Assembly: GCF_022669055.1 (NCBI RefSeq)
Contig: NZ_JAJMLW010000001.1
Span: forward strand, 310,001 to 374,000
DNA: 64,000 bases
From: Adlercreutzia faecimuris
GTDB taxonomy: Bacteria; Actinomycetota; Coriobacteriia; Coriobacteriales; Eggerthellaceae
Direction of reading: 5' to 3'
Both the position numbers and the translations under genes were made by a program. Positions 55,424 to 63,980 of this stretch are shown here, one piece after another; within the stretch, counting starts at the first letter, position 1, and each line of letters starts with the position of its first letter. The notes beneath the pieces were generated by a model. The model had not been told where the DNA came from. It did no database searches and saw only the letters and a program-made list of their open reading frames with translations.

Positions 55424-56683
55424 ATGAGAACCGAAGACGACCGCTCGCCCCTCGACCCGATGGGGGGCCCGACTCCCGCTGACATCATCGCGGACGCGAA
55501 GGGCGTCCTGGGGGCCGACGATGCGCGTGGCCGCGCCGAGCAGGCCGTGGCCGGGCGCGGGGGCCCCGGGCGGGGAGGCCGCGGCGTCAGCGCGCCGCCG
55601 GCGGACGGGCGAGGCGCGCGGGCCGCGCAGCGCAGCGGCTCGACCGGCCCCATCCCCGAGACCGCGCCGCGCACCTTCGAGGAGCACATCAAGGAAGCCA
55701 CGGGCCAGTTCCCCACGGTCGACGGCCGCGAGATCGACCCGGCCGAGGCCCAGACGTCCCACGCGCGCCGCGGCACCCAGGCCCGCGGCGGCGCGAGCGC
55801 GGGCGCAGGCGACGGGGACGGCCAGGGTCGTGCGGGTCTGGACGCCGCCCGCCGCCGGGCGGCCCGGGGCGGCCAGCGCGCCGGCGCCGAGGGCGCCCGC
55901 CGCAGCCGCGCCGCCGAGGACGCCCGGGCCGAGGCCCGCCGCCAGGTGCGCGCCCGCCGCTGGCTGGTCGCGCGCATCGTGCTGATCGCGGTAGCCGTCG
56001 TGCTGGTCGGCGTCGCGGCGGCGTTCTCGTGCTTCCGCTGGCTGGGCGGCAACGACGCGGCCGACATCCAGGGCACGTGGTACGTCAACGGCACCGACGC
56101 GCCCATCACCGTCACCGCCGACGACATCGTGCTCACCGACGAGGTGTCCTACCGCTACGAGCTCGACCCCGAGTCGAAGACCATCGCGTTCAGCTTCTCC
56201 AAGCTGGACGGCAGCGGGCACTACCGCTTCTCGCTCGACCGCAGCACGGTCGCCATCATCGACGGCGACTTCACCTGGTGGGACACGCTGACCTCGGACT
56301 TCGGCTGGACGGTCGAGGCGCTGCTGGCCCAGCTCCGCGGCGAGGCGCTGCCCCCCGCGTCGGGCAAGAACGTCACGCTGCTGTCGCGCACCTCGGCGAC
56401 GGTGCGCCAGGCCATCCGCGACGAGCAGGCGCGTCGGGCCGCCGACGCCCAGGCGCAGGCCGAGGCCGAGGGCGGCCTGCTAGCCGGCCAGGCGCAGGAC
56501 GCCGCGGCCCCCGCTCCGGACGCCGGCGCCGCGCCCGATGACGGCGCCCCCGCGCAGGGCGATGCCGCCGGTGCCGACGGCGATGCCGCCTCCGCGCCCG
56601 CCGACGACCCCGTCTACGACCCGGACAAGCCCCTCGAGCCCGGCGGCAACGCCGTGGACGCCGCCGGCCCCGGCGCGGCGTGA
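55424..56683 (+). CDS. Membrane protein with disordered N- and C-terminal regions
   Basis: A 419-residue protein of unknown function. The first 175 residues are Gly/Arg/Ala-rich and cytoplasmic. One helix (VARIVLIAVAVVLVGVAAAFS, about 185-205) is followed by an extracytoplasmic domain of about 110 residues (IQGTWYVNGTDAPITVTADDIVL, beta-rich, lipocalin-like in pattern only) and a Pro/Ala/Asp tail. It precedes three genes with overlapping or short junctions, so it may be the first of an operon. Confidence 0.65.
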   Translation: MRTEDDRSPLDPMGGPTPADIIADAKGVLGADDARGRAEQAVAGRGGPGRGGRGVSAPPADGRGARAAQRSGSTGPIPETAPRTFEEHIKEATGQFPTVDGREIDPAEAQTSHARRGTQARGGASAGAGDGDGQGRAGLDAARRRAARGGQRAGAEGARRSRAAEDARAEARRQVRARRWLVARIVLIAVAVVLVGVAAAFSCFRWLGGNDAADIQGTWYVNGTDAPITVTADDIVLTDEVSYRYELDPESKTIAFSFSKLDGSGHYRFSLDRSTVAIIDGDFTWWDTLTSDFGWTVEALLAQLRGEALPPASGKNVTLLSRTSATVRQAIRDEQARRAADAQAQAEAEGGLLAGQAQDAAAPAPDAGAAPDDGAPAQGDAAGADGDAASAPADDPVYDPDKPLEPGGNAVDAAGPGAA

Positions 56684-57234
56684 CGCCCGTGACGCCGCGC
56701 CCCCGCATCGCCGGCGAGGCGCCCCCGCCCCGTCCGGACGCCCTCGCGCCGGCGCCCCCGGCGCCCGCCGACGCCCCCGCTGCGCGCCCCCGCATCGCCG
56801 TCGAGCGCGTGACGGTGCGCCCCGATCGGCTCTCGGCGCTCGTGCGCGTGGCCCCCGGCGCCCCGCGGCGCACCGACGCGGCCCTGGCCGAGCGCGCCCG
56901 CGCCGCCTTCCCCGACCTTCCCCACCACACCTGCGTGAACGAGGCCGGCCCCACCTTCGCCGCCGTCATGGCCGACACGCCGCTTCCCCACCTTCTGGAG
57001 CACCTCGTCATCAGCCTCATGCTGCGCGACGAGGCCACCCCGGCGTGCGCAGCCCATGTAGGTACGACCGAATGGCTCAACGAGGACGAGGGCCTGGCCC
57101 GCGTTGAGGTAACCTATACCGACGACATCGTGGCGCTGCGGGCCCTCCGCCGTGCCGCGGCGTTCCTCAACGACGAAGGGAGGGAATGCGCGCGCCATGC
57201 CATCAGCACACATCACATTCGACCAGACCGGTGA
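56680..57234 (+). CDS. Protein with a cyanophycin-synthetase N-domain-like region
   Basis: A 184-residue protein. The C-terminal 110 residues (LPHLLEHLVISLMLRD, then VGTTEWLN and RVEVTYTDD-VALRALRRAAAFLN) resemble the N-terminal tRNA-ligase-independent domain of cyanophycin synthetase (ahead of its ATP-grasp), especially the HxxEH-L pattern. The first 45 residues are Pro/Ala-rich. The GTG overlaps the previous stop (GTGA). If the likeness is right, it and the ATP-grasp enzyme at 58689 could be parts of a split peptide-ligase system. This family call is tentative. Confidence 0.5.
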   Translation: MTPVTPRPRIAGEAPPPRPDALAPAPPAPADAPAARPRIAVERVTVRPDRLSALVRVAPGAPRRTDAALAERARAAFPDLPHHTCVNEAGPTFAAVMADTPLPHLLEHLVISLMLRDEATPACAAHVGTTEWLNEDEGLARVEVTYTDDIVALRALRRAAAFLNDEGRECARHAISTHHIRPDR

Positions 57235-58537
57235 CAAGATAGCCGGCCGCATCCGGAAGATGCGCCCGAGCGCCGTGCGCAGCCTGTTCGCGGCGGCCGT
57301 GCGCCCTGACATCATCTCGCTGTCGGGCGGCATGCCCGACGTGTCGCTGCTGCCGGAGGAGTCCATCCGCGACGCCACCCGCGCCGCCATCGAGGACGAG
57401 CGCGCCGTGGCCCTGCAGTACGGCGGCACCGACGGGCGGCTCGAGACGCGCCAGGTGGTCTGCGGCCTCATGCGCGACCTGGGCGTGCGCTGCAAGCCCG
57501 ACGAGGTGATGCTCACCACGGGCGCCCAGTCGGCGCTCGACCTCATCGCCAAGACCTTTATCGACCCGGGCGACATCGTCCTGGCCGAGGGCCCCACCTA
57601 CCTGGGCGCGCTCCAGGCCTTCAGCGCCTATGAGCCCGACGTGCGCTGCATCCCCTTCGACGACGAGGGCATGCGCATGGATCTGCTCGAGGCCGAGCTC
57701 GAGCGCATCGGCAAGGGCAACCCGCGCCTCAAGTTCTGCTACGTCATCCCCAACTTCCAGAACCCCGGCGGCGTCACCATGGTGCCCGAGCGCCGCAAGC
57801 GCCTGCTAGAGCTGTCCCACGAGTACGGCTTCATGGTGGTGGAGGACGACCCCTACGGGCGCCTGCGCTACGACGGCGGCCACATGATCCCGCTCAAGGC
57901 GCTCGACGCGCGCGTGGTCTACCTGGGCACCATATCCAAGATCTTCGCGCCGGGTCTGCGCACCGGCTGGATCGTGGCGCCCAAGGACGTGCTGGCCCGC
58001 ATCAACCTGGCGAAGCAGGGCACCGACCTGTGCGGCAGCTCGTTCGACCAGATCGTGGTGGAGCACTACTTCACCGACACGCCCTGGGAGCGCACGCTGC
58101 AGCGGTTCCTCAGCGTCTATCGCGAGCGCCGCGACGCCATGCTGGGCGCGCTGGACGAGTTCTTCCCGCCCGAGGCGCGCTGGACGCATCCGGAGGGCGG
58201 CCTGTTCGTATGGGTCACGCTGCCCGACTACGTCGACACCGGCTCGATGCTGGGCGCCGCGCTGGACGCCGGCGTCACCTACGTGCCGGGCGACAGCTTC
58301 TACCCCGACGGCGTGACCGGCCGAAACTGCATGCGCATCAACTTCAGCTATGAGACGCCCGAGAACATCGTGGAGGCCGTGCGGCGCCTGGCGAAGGTGA
58401 TCGAGGAGCGCCTGGAGCTCTACCGCGTATTCATCGCCGCGGGCGCCATCAAGGCCCCTGAGGAGGCTGAGGCCTCGGAAAATGCGACGGCTTGCGCAAA
58501 TTCGGACGGTTCTGCACCGGTCGATCAGTCGAGATGA
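57197..58537 (+). CDS. PLP-dependent aminotransferase, LysN/AAT type
   Basis: A 446-residue class I/II aminotransferase close to 2-aminoadipate or multiple-substrate aminotransferases. NPGG in the coenzyme site, YDPYGRLRY-like segment and PLP lysine in TISKIFAPGLRTGW are intact. The ATG at 57197 overlaps the previous gene by 38 bp and AGGGAGGG lies upstream, so they are coupled. The last 22 residues are encoded by one arm of an inverted repeat and look added (ASENATACANSDGSAPVDQSR). Amino donor and acceptor are unknown. Confidence 0.88.
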   Translation: MPSAHITFDQTGDKIAGRIRKMRPSAVRSLFAAAVRPDIISLSGGMPDVSLLPEESIRDATRAAIEDERAVALQYGGTDGRLETRQVVCGLMRDLGVRCKPDEVMLTTGAQSALDLIAKTFIDPGDIVLAEGPTYLGALQAFSAYEPDVRCIPFDDEGMRMDLLEAELERIGKGNPRLKFCYVIPNFQNPGGVTMVPERRKRLLELSHEYGFMVVEDDPYGRLRYDGGHMIPLKALDARVVYLGTISKIFAPGLRTGWIVAPKDVLARINLAKQGTDLCGSSFDQIVVEHYFTDTPWERTLQRFLSVYRERRDAMLGALDEFFPPEARWTHPEGGLFVWVTLPDYVDTGSMLGAALDAGVTYVPGDSFYPDGVTGRNCMRINFSYETPENIVEAVRRLAKVIEERLELYRVFIAAGAIKAPEEAEASENATACANSDGSAPVDQSR

Positions 58538-58667
58538 TGAGGGCCAGCGGCCTCGCGGCGAAGAACCCGCAGGTCGGCGGCAGGGAGGGGGCGAGCGTCC
58601 CCCTTGATGGAAGGGAACTCGGGTGCAAAACCGTGCGAATTTGCAGCACGGGTTCGCTTTTCCGAGG
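58473..58667. repeat. REPIN-like inverted repeat pair
   Basis: Left arm 58473-58518, right arm 58622-58667. The inner 23 bp match at 21 positions (core CAAATTCG...ACGGTT...TGCACC) and the outer ends share CCTCGGAAAA. Spacer 103 bp. The left arm lies in the aminotransferase 3' end. The element shares a GAAAATGCGA word with the cluster at 3837-4033. Confidence 0.65.
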
Positions 58668-58688
58668 TTTAGGAACAGGAGGCAGGAA

Positions 58689-59687
58689 GTGAAAGTAGCC
58701 GTTCTGATGGGAGGCAGCTCCTTCGAGCGCGAGTTCTCGCTGGCCAGCGGGAAGAACGTGTGCGCGGCGCTGGAGGAGGCGGGCCACAAGGTGGTGCCGC
58801 TGGACACCAACGACGCGCTGGTGCCCACCCTGCGCAGCGAGCGCCCGGACGTGGTGTACAACGCCCTGCACGGCAAGCACGGCGAGGACGGCACCATCCA
58901 GAGCCTGCTGGAGTTTCTGGGCCTGCCCTTCGTCGGCTCGCCGGCGAGCGTGTGCCACCGCACGTGGAACAAGGACTCGCTGCACTCGTCGCTGGCGAAG
59001 TACCGCGACAACACCGGCGAGGATGCCGTGGCCAGCTGGCCCCAGGGCGTCTACATCGCGCGCGACGCCTTCAAGTCGATGGGCGCCGCCACGGCGCTCG
59101 ACCTGGTGGGGGAGCGCGTCATCGGCGGCTACCCCGTGTGCGTGAAGCCGGCCCACGGCGGCTCGGCCCTCGGCGTGCACCGGGTCGACAGCCAAGACGA
59201 GCTGGGCGAGGCGGTGCTTGACGCGCTGTCCTACGACGACGCCGTCAACATCGAGCAGTGGGTCGAGGGCGTGGAGCTGTCCGTCGCCATCCTCGGCACC
59301 GGGTGGGACGCCCACGCGCTGCCGCCGGTGGAGATCGTCGCGCGCGAGGGCTTCTTCGACGCCGAGGCGCGCATGCACGACGACCGCGTCGACTTCTTCT
59401 GCCCCGTGCGCATGGAGTCGCTGTCGCCCGACGAGGCGACGGCCCAGGCCATCCGCGCCGAGATCGAGCGCGCCGCGCTGGAGGTCTACCGTGCCTACGG
59501 CGTGCGCGACCTGGGACGCGTCGACATGATCTGGGACGGTAGCCAGGCGCGCTGCTTCGAGTTGGATGTGTCGCCCGGCATGACCGACCACTCTCTGTTC
59601 CCCATGGCCCTGCGCGCCGCCGGCCTCACGCTGCCCGGCGTGGTCGACGCCCTGGTGACCGCCGCCGAGGGCCGCACCGCCTTCTAG
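58689..59687 (+). CDS. D-alanine-D-alanine-ligase-like ATP-grasp enzyme
   Basis: A 332-residue ATP-grasp ligase. The N-terminal MGGSSFEREFSLASG and HGKHGEDGTIQSLLE are Ddl hallmarks and GRVDMIWDG matches the RxDF region. The usual ExNTxPG motif is ELDVSPGMTDHS, with Asp replacing the metal-site Asn, so the metal or substrate preference may differ from a standard Ddl. It could be the peptidoglycan Ddl or a related dipeptide ligase. The GTG at 58689 follows AGGAGG. Confidence 0.82.
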   Translation: MKVAVLMGGSSFEREFSLASGKNVCAALEEAGHKVVPLDTNDALVPTLRSERPDVVYNALHGKHGEDGTIQSLLEFLGLPFVGSPASVCHRTWNKDSLHSSLAKYRDNTGEDAVASWPQGVYIARDAFKSMGAATALDLVGERVIGGYPVCVKPAHGGSALGVHRVDSQDELGEAVLDALSYDDAVNIEQWVEGVELSVAILGTGWDAHALPPVEIVAREGFFDAEARMHDDRVDFFCPVRMESLSPDEATAQAIRAEIERAALEVYRAYGVRDLGRVDMIWDGSQARCFELDVSPGMTDHSLFPMALRAAGLTLPGVVDALVTAAEGRTAF

Positions 59688-59696
59688 AAGCCAGCC

Positions 59697-59733
59697 GAAG
59701 CGGGGCGCCCCAAGCGCCCCGCTTCTTTCTTTT
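59697..59733 (+). terminator. Terminator after the Ddl-like gene
   Basis: A 12-bp stem (59697-59708 with 59714-59725) then TTTCTTTT. Confidence 0.93.
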
Positions 59734-59749
59734 CCGTCCTTCCCCGTAA

Positions 59750-59765
59750 TGTTTCACGTGAAACA
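59750..59765. other. parS: parS-like site 19, exact
   Basis: TGTTTCACGTGAAACA, extended to AATGTTTCACGTGAAACATT, 16 bp after a terminator. Confidence 0.85.
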
Positions 59766-59904
59766 TTTACTTACCTTTCCGCTCATATACACGTAGGCGG
59801 TGACGAATGGGCAACCAAACGTAGAACCATCGTGTTTTCTGGAAGGTGCGCAGGTAGCTGGGCCTATAATGAGCGAACCGATCAGCACGATTTAGGAGGC
59901 AGTT

Positions 59905-60495
59905 ATGGCCAATAAGTTCGGAGTGTTCGTCTTTGGCGGCCTGGTGGGCGCCATCGCCGCCCTGCTGTGCGCCCCCCGTTCCGGCGAGGAGACCCGCGCC
60001 ATGGTGGCCGACAAGGCCAACACCGTCTGGGGCGAGGCCCAGGAATGGGGCACCCAGGCCGGCGCCAACGCCCAGCAGGCCTATCAGCAGGCTGCGGCCA
60101 AGGGCCAGGAGGTCGTCGCCGACGTGACGGCCAAGGGCCAGGCCATCGCCAACGACGTGGCCGAGAAGAGCCAGGCCATCGCCAACGAGGTCGCCACCAA
60201 GGGCCAGAACGTCTACGAGGCCGCCAGCGCCAAGGTGCAGGAGGCCGCCGGCAACATGAAGCCCGTCTTCTCCGAGAAGAACGACGAGCTGCGCGAGAAG
60301 ATCGACGCCGCGCGCCAGCGCATCGCCGCCCAGGTCGCCAAGAACGCCGAGGAGACCTCCGCCACCGTGGCCGCCGAGATCCCCGTGGCCGCCGAGAAGG
60401 CCGAGAGCGCCATCGACCAGGCCGCTGACGCGGTGCAGGATACCGCGGCCCAGGTGGCCGACGCCGCGAAGGACGCGGCCGCCGACGCCCAGTAG
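59905..60495 (+). CDS. YtxH-like protein with Ala-rich helical repeats
   Basis: A 196-residue protein. Residues 5-32 match the YtxH motif (FVFGGLVGAIAALLCAPRSGEETR), a membrane helix with a basic end seen in stress-induced small proteins. The rest is Ala/Gln/Lys/Glu-rich with repeated VA.KGQ.IAN words, predicted long amphipathic helices as in LEA proteins. It may act at the membrane under stress. GGAGG precedes the ATG; a TATAAT is at 59865-59870. Confidence 0.78.
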   Translation: MANKFGVFVFGGLVGAIAALLCAPRSGEETRAMVADKANTVWGEAQEWGTQAGANAQQAYQQAAAKGQEVVADVTAKGQAIANDVAEKSQAIANEVATKGQNVYEAASAKVQEAAGNMKPVFSEKNDELREKIDAARQRIAAQVAKNAEETSATVAAEIPVAAEKAESAIDQAADAVQDTAAQVADAAKDAAADAQ

Positions 60496-60541
60496 GCGCC
60501 GCGCGTCGACCGGGGCATGACGCCCCGCCTACCGCAACGAG

Positions 60542-60584
60542 AGGCGGCCGGGAAGCCCGAGGGCACGCCCGGCCGCCTTCCTGT
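60542..60584 (+). terminator. Terminator after the YtxH-like gene
   Basis: An 11-bp GC stem (60542-60552 with 60568-60578) then TTCCTGTT. Confidence 0.7.
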
Positions 60585-60665
60585 TAGCGGCCCCCGTGAG
60601 AGCCCGCGGCGCCCCGCCGGCGTCCGGCTTCGCGCGGCCGCGCCCGACCAGAACCAGGGGGACCC

Positions 60666-61817
60666 ATGGCTGACCACCTGATCAGCACCAAGGAGCTCAC
60701 GGGCCTGCGCGTGCTGACGGCCAAGAAGAGCAAGAAGGATCCGGAGGCCACGCGCCGCCTGGGGAAGGTGCGCGCCTGCGTGTTCCACCCCAAGGAGAAG
60801 CGCTGCGTCGGCTTTCTGGTGAAGCGTCCCGACGCGGCGCTCATGTTCCACCGCAAGGACGTGTTCGTGGCCTACGACGGCTACGACTTCGTGGACGGGC
60901 GCATCGTCGTGCGCGACGACCCCGCCGCCACCGACAAGGATGCCTGCAAGGCCCTGGGCATCAGCTGGGACGAGTGCGTGCTGTGGGTGGGGCTGCCCGT
61001 CATGTGCCAGGACGGCACGGAGTTCGGCCTGGTGGGAGACGTCGTCTTCGACGCGGAGACCGGCGCGGTGCGCACGCTGGAGGTAACCGCCGGCGCCGCA
61101 GCCAACACGCTGCTGGGCCGCCGCCAGGTGCCGGCCGAGCTCATCCGCGGCTTCCGCTACGGCATGGGCGCGGCCCTCAACCTGGCCGACACCGAGGAGG
61201 AGACCGTCCGCGGCGCCATCCTGGTGGACGACGCCGTGAAGCAGATCGCGGCCGAGGGCGGCCTGGCCGAGAAGGCCGGCGAGGCCACGGCCGTGGTGGC
61301 CGACAAGGCCCAGGGCGCCATCGACGCCGCCAAGCCCGTGGTGAGCGAGGCCGCCGCCGCGGCCGGCGCCGCCGTGAACAAGGGCGCCTACGCCACCGGT
61401 CGCCAGATCAGCCGCGCGAAGGGCATGTTCTCGGGCTTCAAGGAGGAGTACGACAAGGCGTCCGGCAAGGACGACGCGGACGCGGCCGCCGCAGGCGCCC
61501 TCGCGTCCGGTGCCGCCAATCTTGAAGATTCCCTTAATGATGATGTAGAATACGTGTATGTGGATGAAGACGGCAACGTGATAGACGAAGATGACGTGGA
61601 GGTCGTCTACGTCGACGAGCACGGCAACGTCGTCGACGCGTCCGAGGTGGACGACCCGGACGCCGCGCCGCACGCCGCGGCCGGCGCGACCCGGTCCGTC
61701 GCCAAGCCGGCGCCCAGCGCCGCCGAGGGGGCGGCCCGTGCCGTGGGCTCGCATCTCAAGAAGGCCGGCGGCATGTTCGACGCGTTCAAGGAAGAATACG
61801 ACAAGGCCCGCAAATGA
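60666..61817 (+). CDS. PRC-barrel-domain protein with repeats
   Basis: A 383-residue cytoplasmic protein. The N-terminal 185 residues hold one or two PRC-barrel domains (TGLRVLTAKKS, GLVGDVVFDAETGAVRTLEV). An Ala-rich helical region follows, then an acidic repeat pair (EYVYVDEDGNVIDED and EVVYVDEHGNVVDAS) and two copies of F-x-FKEEYDKA. The codons around 61520-61600 are AT-rich against neighbours and include a promoter-like pair. It shares Ala-rich helices with the YtxH-like gene upstream, so the two may be a functional pair. Role unknown. Confidence 0.78.
   Translation: MADHLISTKELTGLRVLTAKKSKKDPEATRRLGKVRACVFHPKEKRCVGFLVKRPDAALMFHRKDVFVAYDGYDFVDGRIVVRDDPAATDKDACKALGISWDECVLWVGLPVMCQDGTEFGLVGDVVFDAETGAVRTLEVTAGAAANTLLGRRQVPAELIRGFRYGMGAALNLADTEEETVRGAILVDDAVKQIAAEGGLAEKAGEATAVVADKAQGAIDAAKPVVSEAAAAAGAAVNKGAYATGRQISRAKGMFSGFKEEYDKASGKDDADAAAAGALASGAANLEDSLNDDVEYVYVDEDGNVIDEDDVEVVYVDEHGNVVDASEVDDPDAAPHAAAGATRSVAKPAPSAAEGAARAVGSHLKKAGGMFDAFKEEYDKARK
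61522..61551 (+). promoter_or_regulatory. Promoter-like sequence inside the PRC-barrel gene
   Basis: TTGAAG (61522-61527), 18-bp spacer, TAGAAT (61546-61551), in an AT-rich island. It could drive the downstream TVP38-family gene. Confidence 0.4.
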
Positions 61818-62596
61818 CCAAAGACAAGCAGACCGACAAGCCCGCTCGCCTAGACACCCTGCGCGAGAAGGCCCACGAGCCCGCCACCGTCCACGGCCAC
61901 ACCATGGACACCGCTAACATCTTCAAGTTCGCGGGGCTCATCGCGTTCTTCGCCATCATGGTCGTCATCGTGGTGCTCATATGGCCCTACATCGGCGGCC
62001 TGTTCGAGCCCGGCGGCCTGGAGCGCATGCTCCACGACATCCGCGAGGCCGGCCCCGTGGGCTTTCTGCTGGTGCTCGCCATCCAGTTCCTCCAGATAGT
62101 GGTCGCCTTCATCCCCGGCGAGGTGGTGCAGGTGGCGGCCGGCATGATCTACGGGCCGTGGCTGGGCGCGTTCATCATCTGGCTGGGCTGCGTCATATCG
62201 AGCGCATTCGTCTTCCTGCTGGTCAACAAGCTGGGCGCGCCGTTCGTGCGCGCGATGGTGCCCGCCAAGTACATGGGCAAGTTCGAGGCGTTCGAGCAGT
62301 CCGGCAAGCTGACCACGGTCGTGTTCGTCCTGTTCCTGATCCCCGGCATGCCCAAGGACGTGTTCACCTACCTGGTGCCGCTCACGTCCATGCCGCTCAA
62401 GACGTTCCTCATCGCGTCCAACGTGGCGCGCATCCCCGGCATCATCGTGTCGACTTACGCCGCGTCGGGCCTGGTGGAGGGCCGCATCGGCGAGAGCATC
62501 GTCATCTTCCTGGTAGCCGCCGCCATCGCCGTGCTCGGCATCGTCTTCTACGACCGCATCATGAAGGCGCTGGAGAAGCACACCTCCAAGAAATAG
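61814..62596 (+). CDS. TVP38/TMEM64 (DedA-superfamily) membrane protein
   Basis: A 260-residue protein with about five to six helices. The family core PGEVVQVAAGMIYGPWLGAFIIWLG and the FLIPGMPKDVFTYLVPLTSMPLKTFLIAS segment are clear. Relatives are lipid-scramblase-like or flippase-related membrane proteins. ATGA overlap with the PRC-barrel gene shows coupling, and the N-terminal 40 residues are polar. Confidence 0.9.
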   Translation: MTKDKQTDKPARLDTLREKAHEPATVHGHTMDTANIFKFAGLIAFFAIMVVIVVLIWPYIGGLFEPGGLERMLHDIREAGPVGFLLVLAIQFLQIVVAFIPGEVVQVAAGMIYGPWLGAFIIWLGCVISSAFVFLLVNKLGAPFVRAMVPAKYMGKFEAFEQSGKLTTVVFVLFLIPGMPKDVFTYLVPLTSMPLKTFLIASNVARIPGIIVSTYAASGLVEGRIGESIVIFLVAAAIAVLGIVFYDRIMKALEKHTSKK

Positions 62597-62772
62597 GGGA
62601 GGGAAGGGAAGCGCGCCGGTAGATTTTCTCTGAACCGGCGCCGGCGGCTGGGCGGCTTTCGCTACAATAGACGCGCTGCAAGGCGCGCGACCCGCGCCTG
62701 ACCGGGGCGCCGCGAGCGCCTGACCGAGGGCGGCCCGCGCCGCCACCCGAGAATCCTTAAAGGAGGATTGCC

Positions 62773-63720
62773 ATGCCCAAGATCACCCCTGACCAGGTGC
62801 GTGTTCCCGCCGACGTCATGCCTGATGCGCGTGACACCTACGTCGACAACTATATGAAGGCCACCCGTGGCACGGGCCGCCTGATGCTGTTCGCCTGCGA
62901 TCAGAAGATCGAGCACATGAACAAGGACTTCTACGGCGAGGGCATCGACATCGCCGACGCCGAGCCGGAGCACCTGTTCCAGATCGGCAAGCAGGGCGTC
63001 TGCGGCGTGCTCGCCGGCCAGCGCGGCCTGGTGGCGCAGTATGCGAACGACTACCCGGAGATCAACTACCTCATCAAGATGAACTCCAAGACCAACCTGG
63101 TGGGCGTCAAGCAGGACGACCCCTACTCCCCGCAGCTGACCGACCTGGACGCCGTGCTGGCCATGCGCGACGCGGGCGTGAACATCGTGGGCCTGGGCTA
63201 CACCATCTACCTGGGTAGCGAGTACGAGTCCACCATGATGGCCGAGGCCGGCGAGCTCATCGCCCAGGCCCACGCCAACGGCCTGCTGGTGGTGCTGTGG
63301 ATCTACCCGCGCGGCAAGGCCGTCACGGCCGAGAAGGACCCCGACCTCATCGCCGGCGCCGCCGGCGTGGCCCTGTGCCTGGGCGCCGACTTCGTGAAGG
63401 TGAACCCGCCCAAGCCCGAGGACGGCCGCACCCCGGCCGAGGCCTTGAAGGTCGCCGCCATGGCGGCCGGCCGCACCGGCCTGGTGTGCGCGGGCGGCTC
63501 GACGGTCGACGCCGAGACCTTCCTCACCCAGCTCTACGATCAGATCCACATCGGCGGCGCCTGTGGTAACGCCACCGGCCGCAACATCCACCAGCGCTCG
63601 CTGGACGAGGCCGTCCGCCTGACCAAGGCCATCAGCGCCGTCACCCTGGCCGACTGGTCCGTAGCCGACGCCCTGGCCGTCTTCAACGGCGACAAGGACT
63701 TCACCCTCGAGATGATCTAG
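62773..63720 (+). CDS. Class I fructose-bisphosphate aldolase, FbaB/archaeal type
   Basis: A 315-residue Schiff-base aldolase of the DeoC/FbaB family. The imine-forming lysine is K209 in ADFVKVNPPKPE. ACDQKIEHMN near the start is the family's conserved substrate segment. It cleaves fructose 1,6-bisphosphate in glycolysis or the reverse in gluconeogenesis. AAAGGAGG precedes the ATG. A TACAAT box near 62664 may be its -10. Confidence 0.9.
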   Translation: MPKITPDQVRVPADVMPDARDTYVDNYMKATRGTGRLMLFACDQKIEHMNKDFYGEGIDIADAEPEHLFQIGKQGVCGVLAGQRGLVAQYANDYPEINYLIKMNSKTNLVGVKQDDPYSPQLTDLDAVLAMRDAGVNIVGLGYTIYLGSEYESTMMAEAGELIAQAHANGLLVVLWIYPRGKAVTAEKDPDLIAGAAGVALCLGADFVKVNPPKPEDGRTPAEALKVAAMAAGRTGLVCAGGSTVDAETFLTQLYDQIHIGGACGNATGRNIHQRSLDEAVRLTKAISAVTLADWSVADALAVFNGDKDFTLEMI

Positions 63721-63749
63721 TCGCGACGCGCACCCAAGCCCGTCAGTCC

Positions 63750-63783
63750 GAAGGCCCCTTCCGCGGAAGGGGCCTTCTCTTTT
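63750..63783 (+). terminator. Terminator after the aldolase gene
   Basis: A 13-bp stem (63750-63762 with 63765-63777) then TCTTTT. Confidence 0.92.
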
Positions 63784-63830
63784 GGCGTCGCCTGCGCGTG
63801 CGGCTCGTGAGAACGGGGGAGCGCTCGAAA

Positions 63831-63846
63831 TGTTTCACGTGAAACA
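63831..63846. other. parS: parS-like site 20, exact
   Basis: TGTTTCACGTGAAACA, extended to AATGTTTCACGTGAAACATT, in the gap between the aldolase and the truncated tRNA. Confidence 0.85.
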
Positions 63847-63869
63847 TTCGGATGGCGAGGTGCGACGAA

Positions 63870-63891
63870 AAAGCGCCCCGAGGGGCGCTTT
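63870..63891 (-). terminator. Hairpin downstream of the edge tRNA
   Basis: 10-bp arms (63870-63879 and 63882-63891). On the minus strand TTTTCGTCG follows, so it may end transcription of the tRNA at the window edge. Confidence 0.55.
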
Positions 63892-63980
63892 CGAACGAGG
63901 GAGCTTGGTTGTGCTCGAATCCCGCAGGGGGGCTTCCAAACGAGAGGGGCCTTGGTTGTTGGAGGGGTTTCGATAAGAAG

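Noticed and set aside
63892-63975. A gene or second tRNA in the last gap
   Set aside because: There are only two copies of the short word CTTGGTTGT and GAACGAG-like words; no cloverleaf and no supported frame.
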